Shown here piece by piece: positions 57,295-64,000 of a stretch of DNA of 64,000 nt. Each line of letters starts with the position of its first letter. Position 1 is the first letter of the stretch. Below the pieces are notes generated by a model, which saw nothing but the letters and a program-made list of their open reading frames with translations, had not been told where the DNA came from and ran no database searches. The translations under genes and the position numbers were made by a program. Where the stretch lies: NCBI RefSeq assembly GCF_000192225.1, contig NZ_GL872413.1, forward strand, positions 163,488-227,487. Reading direction: 5' to 3'. This DNA comes from Capnocytophaga sp. oral taxon 338 str. F0234 (GTDB taxonomy: Bacteria > Bacteroidota > Bacteroidia > Flavobacteriales > Flavobacteriaceae).

Positions 57295-57368
57295 ATCAAT
57301 TCGTTTAACCGTTTTTCCCTCACGCTATTGTTTTGGGACAAGTCAAGCAAACCTTTGGTTTTGCTCTA

Positions 57369-57674
57369 TCATACTTTGATCTCTACTTCTACTCCACTAG
57401 GAAGCTCAAGCTTCATAAGAGCGTCAATAGTTTTAGGAGAAGAACTATAAATATCCAATAAGCGCTTATATGAACTTAATTGAAACTGTTCTCTCGCTTT
57501 CTTATTCACGTGTGGAGAGCGAAGTACCGTAAATAACTTCTTATGAGTAGGAAGAGGAATAGGTCCTACAACTCCTGCTCCTGTTGATTTTACTGTTTTT
57601 ACGATTTTCTCAGCAGATTTATCTACCAAGTTATGATCATAAGATTTTAATTTTATTCTAATTTTTTGACTCAT
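57369..57674 (-). CDS. rpsJ: 30S ribosomal protein S10
   Basis: A 101-residue protein, also the NusE partner of Nus[61 protein letters not shown]. It is 11 bases after fusA and so belongs to the str group in transcription. Confidence 0.97.
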   Translation of the reverse strand: MSQKIRIKLKSYDHNLVDKSAEKIVKTVKSTGAGVVGPIPLPTHKKLFTVLRSPHVNKKAREQFQLSSYKRLLDIYSSSPKTIDALMKLELPSGVEVEIKV

Positions 57675-57685
57675 TTCTTTACAAA

Positions 57686-59809
57686 TTAATTACCACCTCT
57701 TGCTTTTTTGATCACTTCTTCTGCAATATTGGAAGGTGTCTCAGCATAATGAGAGAATTCCATAGTAGATGTAGCGCGCCCTGAAGAAAGGGTTCTAAGA
57801 GTAGTTACATAACCAAACATTTCAGAAAGAGGTACGTTGGCTTTAATTACTTTGGCGCCATTCCTGTCACCCATATCATTTACTTGACCGCGGCGACGGT
57901 TAAGGTCTCCTACGATATCCCCCATATTTTCTTCTGGAGTAATTACTTCCAATTTCATGATAGGTTCCATAAGCACTGCCTTTGCAGCACGGGCAGCTTC
58001 TTTGTATCCTAACTTAGCTGCTAATTCAAATGATAAGGAGTCAGAATCCACAGGGTGGAAAGAACCATCCTTAAGGGTAATCTTCATGGCATCCATTTCA
58101 AAGCCCGCTAAAGGTCCGTTCTTCATAGCATCTTTGAATCCTTTTTCTATAGAAGGGATATATTCCTTTGGAATATTACCGCCCTTGATTTCATTGATAA
58201 ATTCCAAACCTGCTTTTCCTTCTTCGGCAGGCTCCATTGTAAAGACAATATCAGCAAACTTACCTCGACCCCCTGTTTGTTTCTTGTACACTTCACGGTG
58301 GTCAGCCTTACCTGTAATAGCTTCTTTGTACTCTACTTGTGGCTCTCCTTGGTTTACTTCCACCTTGAACTCACGCTTGAGTCGGTCAACGATAATATCC
58401 AAGTGAAGTTCGCCCATACCAGAAATGATAGTCTGCCCAGAGGCTTGGTCTGTTTTAACTTGGAAAGTTGGGTCTTCTTCAGCAAGCTTAGCTAAAGCCA
58501 TTCCTAATTTATCTACATCAGCCTTTGTTTTAGGCTCTACCGCAATACCAATCACTGGATCTGGGAATATCATACTTTCCAGTACAATAGGATATTTCTC
58601 ATCACAAAGGGTATCCCCTGTTTTGATATCCTTGAAACCTACTGCAGCTCCAATATCTCCTGCTTCAATGTATTCAATTGGATTTTGTTTATTAGCATGC
58701 ATCTGGTAGATACGAGAGATACGCTCTTTGCTTCCTGAACGAGTGTTCAGTACATAAGATCCTGCATCCAAGTGTCCTGAATAGGCACGGAAGAAAGCCA
58801 AACGACCTACATAAGGGTCAGTAGCAATCTTAAATGCTAATGCAGCAAAAGGGGCATCCACAGAAGGCTTACGTACGGCAGGCTCACCTGTTTCAGGGTT
58901 AGTCCCCTCAATAGCTTCCTTATCCAAAGGAGAAGGCAAATAACGGCATACAGCATCCAACATGAACTGTACTCCCTTATTCTTGAAGGAAGAACCACAG
59001 GTCATCGGAATAATAGCCATATCCATTACTGCTGCGCGAAGTGCTCTATGAATTTCTTCTTCAGAGATGGAATTCTCATCTTCCATGAATTTTTCCAAAA
59101 GACCTTCATCATATCCTGCCACTTCTTCAATAAGTTTAGCACGATATTTAGCCACATCCGCTTTCATATCCTCAGGGATTTCTACAACATCAAAAGTAGC
59201 TCCTTGAGTTTCATCATGCCAAACGATAGCTCGGTTTTTGATCAAATCCACTACTCCTTTGAAATCAGCTTCTTCACCAATAGGAAGTACGATTGGTACG
59301 GCATTGGATTTGAGCATATCTCTTACCTGCTGGCATACTCTCAAGAAGTCAGAACCTTGTCTGTCCATCTTATTCACAAAGCCCATACGAGGCACCTTAT
59401 AGTTATCTGCAAGACGCCAGTTGGTTTCGGATTGAGGCTCTACTCCATCCACTGCGGAGAACAGGAATACCAATCCGTCCAATACACGGAGTGAACGATT
59501 CACTTCCACAGTGAAATCCACGTGCCCTGGGGTATCAATAATATTGAAGTGATATTCTTTTGCATCGGCAGTAGGTTTTCCATTCTCTGTAGGGAAATTC
59601 CATTTACAGGTAGTCGCTGCTGAGGTAATGGTAATTCCTCGTTCTGCCTCTTGTTCCATCCAGTCCATGGTAGCTGCTCCTTCGTGTACTTCACCGATTT
59701 TATGCGTTTTCCCTGTATAGAAAAGAATACGCTCAGTAGTAGTGGTCTTACCCGCATCAATATGTGCTGCGATACCAATATTTCTTGTATATTTTAAATC
59801 TCTACTCAT
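57686..59809 (-). CDS. fusA: Elongation factor G
   Basis: A 707-residue translocation GTPase: [25 protein letters not shown] (G1), [21 protein letters not shown] (G3), [10 protein letters not shown] (G4), then domains II-V ending in the [26 protein letters not shown] region. Gaps of 11 bases on both sides. Confidence 0.98.
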   Translation of the reverse strand: MSRDLKYTRNIGIAAHIDAGKTTTTERILFYTGKTHKIGEVHEGAATMDWMEQEAERGITITSAATTCKWNFPTENGKPTADAKEYHFNIIDTPGHVDFTVEVNRSLRVLDGLVFLFSAVDGVEPQSETNWRLADNYKVPRMGFVNKMDRQGSDFLRVCQQVRDMLKSNAVPIVLPIGEEADFKGVVDLIKNRAIVWHDETQGATFDVVEIPEDMKADVAKYRAKLIEEVAGYDEGLLEKFMEDENSISEEEIHRALRAAVMDMAIIPMTCGSSFKNKGVQFMLDAVCRYLPSPLDKEAIEGTNPETGEPAVRKPSVDAPFAALAFKIATDPYVGRLAFFRAYSGHLDAGSYVLNTRSGSKERISRIYQMHANKQNPIEYIEAGDIGAAVGFKDIKTGDTLCDEKYPIVLESMIFPDPVIGIAVEPKTKADVDKLGMALAKLAEEDPTFQVKTDQASGQTIISGMGELHLDIIVDRLKREFKVEVNQGEPQVEYKEAITGKADHREVYKKQTGGRGKFADIVFTMEPAEEGKAGLEFINEIKGGNIPKEYIPSIEKGFKDAMKNGPLAGFEMDAMKITLKDGSFHPVDSDSLSFELAAKLGYKEAARAAKAVLMEPIMKLEVITPEENMGDIVGDLNRRRGQVNDMGDRNGAKVIKANVPLSEMFGYVTTLRTLSSGRATSTMEFSHYAETPSNIAEEVIKKARGGN

Positions 59810-59820
59810 ACTACTACAAA

Positions 59821-60297
59821 TTAAAATCTAAAGTGAGAGAATGCCTTATTAGCTTCTGCCATCTTATGTGTATCCATCTTTTTCTTCACAGCAGCTCCTT
59901 CTTCTTTGGCAGCGGAAAGGATTTCTGCTGCTAACTTTTGAGCCATTGATTTTTCATTTCTCTTACGCGCATAGCCTATAAGCCACTTCATAGCCATAGA
60001 CACTTTACGGTCTGGACGAATTTGCATAGGGATTTGGAAGGTAGCACCTCCCACACGGCGGGAGCGCACTTCCACATGAGGCATTACATTGGAGAGCGCA
60101 TCTTTCCACACTTCCAAAGCCGTTTTCTCCTCATTATTTTTCTTTTGTTCTACAATGTCAATAGCATCATAGAAAATCTTAAAAGCCACTGACTTTTTAC
60201 CATCCCACATCAGGTTGTTCACAAAGCGAGTAACCAACTGGTCATTGTATTTTGCATCTGGTAAAAGAGGTCTTTTCTTAGCTTGTCTCTTTCTCAT
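59821..60297 (-). CDS. rpsG: 30S ribosomal protein S7
   Basis: A 158-residue head-assembly initiator: [45 protein letters not shown] and [19 protein letters not shown]. In E. coli S7 represses the str operon. 27 bases after rpsL. Confidence 0.97.
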   Translation of the reverse strand: MRKRQAKKRPLLPDAKYNDQLVTRFVNNLMWDGKKSVAFKIFYDAIDIVEQKKNNEEKTALEVWKDALSNVMPHVEVRSRRVGGATFQIPMQIRPDRKVSMAMKWLIGYARKRNEKSMAQKLAAEILSAAKEEGAAVKKKMDTHKMAEANKAFSHFRF

Positions 60298-60324
60298 TTG
60301 GTTGTTTTAGACGGTTTTAAAAAT

Positions 60325-60738
60325 TTACTTTTTCTTTCCTTTTGCTGGTGCAGCTGCTGCTTGTCCTGGTTTAGGGCGTTTAGCTCCATACTTAGAGCGT
60401 CTTTGGGTTCTTCCATTTACCCCAGCAGTATCCAATGCTCCACGTACAATGTGGTAACGTACCCCTGGTAAATCTTTTACTCTTCCGCCTCTTACCAATA
60501 CTATCGAGTGCTCTTGGAGGTTATGTCCTTCTCCAGGGATATACGCATTCACTTCATTCCCATTGGTTAGGCGAACACGCGCTACCTTACGCATCGCAGA
60601 GTTCGGCTTCTTAGGGGTAGTAGTGTATACACGCGTACATACACCTCGACGTTGAGGACAAGAATCCAAAGCAGCCGATTTACTCTTCTTGGCTATTTTA
60701 GCTCTTCCTTTTCGTACTAATTGTGAAATTGTTGGCAT
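60325..60738 (-). CDS. rpsL: 30S ribosomal protein S12
   Basis: A 137-residue decoding-site protein: [60 protein letters not shown]. The Lys in TPKKPNSA and the later [19 protein letters not shown] Lys, where streptomycin-resistance changes occur, are both wild type. First gene of the superoperon. Confidence 0.98.
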   Translation of the reverse strand: MPTISQLVRKGRAKIAKKSKSAALDSCPQRRGVCTRVYTTTPKKPNSAMRKVARVRLTNGNEVNAYIPGEGHNLQEHSIVLVRGGRVKDLPGVRYHIVRGALDTAGVNGRTQRRSKYGAKRPKPGQAAAAPAKGKKK

Positions 60739-60764
60739 TTATAAAATATTTTTTTAAGCGAGGG

Positions 60765-60795
60765 CAAAGGTACAAACTTTTTCTGGACTGACAAA
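60765..60795 (-). promoter_or_regulatory. Main promoter of the ribosomal superoperon
   Basis: On the minus strand TTTG (complement 60792-60795), 19 bases, then TACCTTTG (60765-60772): an ideal Bacteroidota promoter, 27 bases before the rpsL ATG. No other equally good promoter was found down to rplQ. Confidence 0.78.
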
Positions 60796-61271
60796 ACGCA
60801 AAACACTAATTCCCAATATTTTTTTATTAACATAATGATTTTTATAAGACTCCTTGATTTAACACATGATAATCGGCTGATTATTAAATAATTACATAAA
60901 ATATCCTATAAGTACTAAAAAATTTATCCCTTTTAGAAAAGTTATTAACAGCCCATTTTTTTCTCATATTTCTCAAAAAGTTTTCTCAATAAGAGATTAA
61001 AATGCTATTTTTTTACTTTCTTACCCAGAATTGAATAATCTATGAAATGATTTTTACCAGAATAAACGCTTAAATAGAATAACATTATAATTTATCCATA
61101 CAACTTGGAAAAATATATTTATGTATCTCCTATTTATAAAATACAAATTCTAGAGATTATACATTTAAATATTACTTGATAATCACCTTAAATGTAAAGA
61201 AAAAATTCTTTCCATAAGAAAATTAAAATATCCTTAAAAAATATTACCTTTGTCTTTTAAATTATTCGCTT
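60796..61271. other. AT-rich intergenic stretch with a promoter-like box
   Basis: About 475 very AT-rich bases between divergent genes. No gene was seen. A plus-strand TACCTTTG (61245-61252) lies 20 bases before the YagU-like gene and is its likely -7 element. Single TTATCCAT and TTATCCCT words and a short inverted repeat near 60869-60886 were noted without a clear role. Confidence 0.5.
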
Positions 61272-61826
61272 ATGAACAGATATACTTTTAAGATGACTTC
61301 CTCTTCTGAGCGGAATTTGCCCAAGGCTTTTGGTATTGGAGCCTTTATTGGTATCATCGGAGCCTTTGTAAAATGGGGCTGGGAAGTGCCTTTTCCTCCT
61401 CGTAATCCCTCATTAGGCTTTCCATACGAAGGAATGACAGGTGCTGTAATACACAATGGTATACTAGAACGGGTAACACCTCCACAAGTATTTTTAGAAC
61501 AATTAGGTGTCCCTTATGATTGGACATATACATTCTCAGGTGTAGAATTGCCTCTGTCTATCTTTATCGTGCATATTTTATTCTCCGTAGTTTTTGGGGT
61601 GATTTACTGTGTAGCCTCCGAGTTTTTCCCTATTATACGTATATGGTATGGAGCGATCTTTGCTATAGTATCCAATATATTTGCCCATATCATTGTAATG
61701 CCTTTGATGGGATTGGTACCACCTCTCTCCGAAATTCCTTTTGATGAGAATCTATCAGAAATGTTGGGGCATATCTTCTGGATATTCGTAATGGAACTTT
61801 GCCGTAGAGGACTCATAGCACGGTAG
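61272..61826 (+). CDS. YagU-like (DUF1440) inner membrane protein
   Basis: A 184-residue membrane protein. AFGIGAFIGIIGAFVKWGWEVPFPPRNPSLGFP matches the YagU opening (GxxAFVKWGxExPxPPR). About four helices follow (19-35, 95-120, 123-145, 165-178). In E. coli YagU is linked to acid resistance; the role here is unknown. It begins a set of three accessory genes on the plus strand. Confidence 0.78.
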   Translation: MNRYTFKMTSSSERNLPKAFGIGAFIGIIGAFVKWGWEVPFPPRNPSLGFPYEGMTGAVIHNGILERVTPPQVFLEQLGVPYDWTYTFSGVELPLSIFIVHILFSVVFGVIYCVASEFFPIIRIWYGAIFAIVSNIFAHIIVMPLMGLVPPLSEIPFDENLSEMLGHIFWIFVMELCRRGLIAR

Positions 61827-61892
61827 GCAGGGTGAAGCATAACTCTTAATTCATCCAATCATTGAAAATTAACTTATTAACAAATTACATAT

Positions 61893-62705
61893 ATGAACCC
61901 ACAAACTGTACAAAAATTCTCTGATGAGTTTCTTCCCGAAGAAAAGGAACTTATCGTGCTCATTGAAAGTTCTACCAATGGAGCAACATATTATAATGGA
62001 GCTTGGGTGCCTTCTAACGACCCTTTAGCGTATATTGAGGTAGCTACTGGCGAGTTTTACGAAGGAAATATCCGTTTAGAGTGGTTGGTATCTGATGAAA
62101 GTAATTGGCAGTATTACTTTGCCCCACTGAAAGCTTTCCGCATCAGAGTACGTCCTAAGAAACCAGAACACTCACACCCTGAGCAACGCTGCTTTATGTT
62201 GGTAGCAGTTTTGGAAGAGAATGTAACCGAACCTCGTTTTGACTCTATTATTGAGGAGTACAACACCGAAGTTACTTATGAAGATGAAGATTTTAGTTTA
62301 GCACTCGACAGAGAATACGATTGGTTTGAGGGGGAAATCCTCTACACCGATGAAGAAATGCAGTTCACCGTAGAAACTACCGATCTAAGTGAGCTACAAG
62401 ATATCTTAAAATCTTTCAAAAATGCTACTAAGGGCAAATTCGACAGATGGGTAGCAACCCTCAAAGTCTTTGCCACTGAAAAGCTTACTGCTTTAGTCAA
62501 CAAATGGCAAAAAGAAGCAGATGTTACTGCCCCTGAGATTACCCCTGAGCATTTTGCTCAGCGTATGAGTATCACAAGTATCCTTCTTTTTGAGGACAAG
62601 CGCTTCTGTATCTATTTTGATGATGACGATATGTTCTGGGGGCACGCCATTGTCGTATACGGGGACCTCAACGGAGAACTCGAAGAGGCTACTATTGAGG
62701 GGTAG
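61893..62705 (+). CDS. DUF2262-like hypothetical protein
   Basis: A 270-residue acidic soluble protein. The C-terminal half (about 165-270) has DRWVATLKVFATEKLTALVNKWQKE and ITSILLFEDKRFCIYFDDDDMFWGHAIVVYGDLNGELEEATIEG, resembling DUF2262, a domain common near polymorphic-toxin and immunity genes. The N-terminal half (YYNGAWVPSNDPLAYIEVATG) is a separate domain. Sixty-six bases after the YagU-like gene. An immunity role is possible; no toxin is visible in the window. Confidence 0.62.
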   Translation: MNPQTVQKFSDEFLPEEKELIVLIESSTNGATYYNGAWVPSNDPLAYIEVATGEFYEGNIRLEWLVSDESNWQYYFAPLKAFRIRVRPKKPEHSHPEQRCFMLVAVLEENVTEPRFDSIIEEYNTEVTYEDEDFSLALDREYDWFEGEILYTDEEMQFTVETTDLSELQDILKSFKNATKGKFDRWVATLKVFATEKLTALVNKWQKEADVTAPEITPEHFAQRMSITSILLFEDKRFCIYFDDDDMFWGHAIVVYGDLNGELEEATIEG

Positions 62706-62757
62706 ATAATAGCAAATTGACTTATAGATAAACTTACCCATTAACACATTATCACTT

Positions 62758-63711
62758 ATGCCTATTCCTCTTAAATTTAAAAAACGTTGGGATGTTTATT
62801 CCACTTTGCAAGACGTGCTCACTGCTACACAAAACCTCAGTGTATCCCCTTTTGGTACTACAATAGACGATGACTTACAAGATTTTCGCGGTATCAAACT
62901 CATTGGTAAAGGTAAGTGTATCAATGTTTCTCTTAGTAATTCTGATTTCTCAGGTTCGCTATGGCAAAACTTTCAAATTGCAGAAACCGAAACTTTTACT
63001 CCTGTGATAAACCGCGTAATTTTTGATGAAAGCTCTTTTCAGCAGAGTGAATATACTCCCCTTTGTGGACGAGGGGCTACATTCCTATCGTGTTGTTTTA
63101 TCAATTGCAAATACAAAGGCGTTGGCTTCCTCCAAACAGTCATTAAAGACTGCCTCTTTTCTGATATCAAAAAGAATGTACGCTTAGATTTTAACTGTAA
63201 GCTGATAGAAGATTGCTTGTTCATTGGTGATATTTACAAAGCTAAATTTTGGTATTCATCCTTAAAAAATTGTACCTTTGAAGGTGTACTTTATGATACT
63301 TCTTTCTGGGGAGTAAGAGACTTTACTTCGCAAAAAGAACCTATTTTACCTGAAAAAGTAGATAACCGAATGGAAAATATAGATTTCTCTCAAGCAGAAA
63401 TGATACAGTGTAATTTCTGGGCTTATTGCTATTTAGATAAAGTGAAACCTTCTGAAAGGAATTGTGTTTTTAAGGTAACCGATGAATTTTATGAATGTTT
63501 ACTAACCCAAATTCAAAGCAGTGAAAGTCCCTTAAAAGAGAAATTAATAAAATGGGTAAAATTATTCTACGCTCCACATATTACAGCCCCTTACAATGTA
63601 GCGCACCCTGATGATTTTTCATTCAGACATCCAGAAGAAGCTGAACTGAGCCAAACACTTTACAATTTCGTCTGCAAGGCTGCGGAGGCTACGGGGTGTA
63701 GGGTCAAATAG
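62758..63711 (+). CDS. Pentapeptide-like repeat protein
   Basis: A 317-residue protein whose middle (about 45-215) has irregular pentapeptide-like strings (CINVSLSNSDFSGSLW, DESSFQQSEY, FLSCCFINCKYKGVGF, IEDCLFIGDIYKAKFWYSSLKNCTFEGVLYDTSFWG), giving a right-handed beta-helix-like rod. The C-terminal 90 residues are helical and end in a Cys near VCKAAEATGCRVK. Fifty-two bases after the previous gene. Function unknown. Confidence 0.6.
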   Translation: MPIPLKFKKRWDVYSTLQDVLTATQNLSVSPFGTTIDDDLQDFRGIKLIGKGKCINVSLSNSDFSGSLWQNFQIAETETFTPVINRVIFDESSFQQSEYTPLCGRGATFLSCCFINCKYKGVGFLQTVIKDCLFSDIKKNVRLDFNCKLIEDCLFIGDIYKAKFWYSSLKNCTFEGVLYDTSFWGVRDFTSQKEPILPEKVDNRMENIDFSQAEMIQCNFWAYCYLDKVKPSERNCVFKVTDEFYECLLTQIQSSESPLKEKLIKWVKLFYAPHITAPYNVAHPDDFSFRHPEEAELSQTLYNFVCKAAEATGCRVK

Positions 63712-63884
63712 CATTAATTAGTAACTGAAATTTAAGATAAACACAAAATAGGCATTGAAATATAAACATCTAACTCAGGAAGGTACGAAATAGGAACGTA
63801 TTTTACAAGCAGAATGAAACAAAAATTTATGGTAGAGAAACTTAATGTTTCCGCCAGCACTATCAGTAGAAATAGTCCAAAAAA

Positions 63885-63910
63885 AGAGGCTGCCCTTACA
63901 GACAACCTCT
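63885..63910 (-). terminator. Terminator for the gene at the right edge
   Basis: AGAGGTTGTC pairs with GGCAGCCTCT on the minus strand (two G-U pairs, 6-base loop), followed by seven T. It points at a gene entering from the right. Confidence 0.7.
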
Positions 63911-63955
63911 TCTCCATCCAATTTTGGATGATTTTTGATATATAAAACTTATCCG

Positions 63956-64000
63956 TTATTGCAGAGTTACTTTCACTACTTGTCCTGTTGCAGGTACAGG
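63956..64000 (-). CDS. C-terminal end of a cut-off gene
   Basis: On the minus strand a frame open to the window edge ends ...PVPATGQVVKVTLQ and TAA (63956-63958), 45 bases before a terminator. Only 14 residues are visible. The protein cannot be identified. Confidence 0.45.
   Translation of the reverse strand, partial: PVPATGQVVKVTLQ

Noticed and set aside
60796-61271. Possible replication origin in the AT-rich gap (TTATCCAT and TTATCCCT words)
   Set aside because: Only single, imperfect DnaA-box-like words, no cluster, and no dnaA, dnaN or gidA nearby.
63732-63917. 61-codon minus-strand frame near the right edge
   Set aside because: It crosses the terminator hairpin at 63885-63910 and lies behind another gene's stop, so it is not likely to be translated.

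Overview
The window is chromosomal DNA of a low-GC member of the Bacteroidota, most likely a Flavobacteriia close to Capnocytophaga (the genus is an inference). The signs are: many promoters of the Bacteroidota type (-33 TTTG or TTG, about 18-20 bases, then -7 TAnnTTTG); starts that lack a Shine-Dalgarno sequence and sit in A-rich leaders; HmuY-type lipoproteins; DUF4369-thioredoxin, DUF4292 and DUF4286 proteins; a DAHP synthase-chorismate mutase fusion; and the full ribosomal superoperon in the order usual for the group. No rRNA, CRISPR array, prophage or insertion sequence was seen.

Layout. 1-900: a frameshifted gene of unknown function behind a good promoter. 906-6300: fatty-acid and lipid genes (acpP-fabF-rnc-clpS; an ACP plus LpxL-like acyltransferase pair) and a thioredoxin-like secreted protein. 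6500-14500: tRNA-Asp, the aromatic-pathway fusion enzyme, a large SNF2 helicase, panD, two lipoproteins including a heparinase II/III-type lyase. 14562-19241 (minus): tRNA-Thr/Tyr/Gly/Thr-tuf-tRNA-Trp-secE-nusG-rplKAJL; rpoBC does not follow rplL. 19362-29729: PlsC-like acyltransferase, EnvC-like activator, DUF4292 lipoprotein, a 750-base gene-free stretch that may hold an RNA, a SAM hydrolase, ribF, two rhomboids, etfBA, a membrane glycosyltransferase. 29893-36384: rpmE2, a haem-uptake locus of three HmuY-family lipoproteins carrying four HmuY domains plus a TonB-dependent receptor, and purine nucleoside phosphorylase. 36571-43579: a type I restriction-modification operon hsdM-rhuM-hsdS-hsdR. 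43665-60738: rplQ to rpsL, about 32 translation genes. 61272-64000: three accessory proteins (YagU-like, DUF2262-like, pentapeptide-like) and the last codons of a cut-off gene.

How it works together. Most of the window is housekeeping. Two accessory systems stand out. First, hsdS carries an uninterrupted run of eight G exactly between its two target-recognition halves. A change of one G in either direction creates a stop within five codons, so the system looks built to switch DNA specificity by slipped-strand mispairing. Second, the haem locus has multiplied its HmuY haem-binding lipoproteins, including one tandem fusion. The copies differ at the positions where methionine or other haem ligands would be expected, and a strong stem-loop separates the lipoproteins from the receptor gene.
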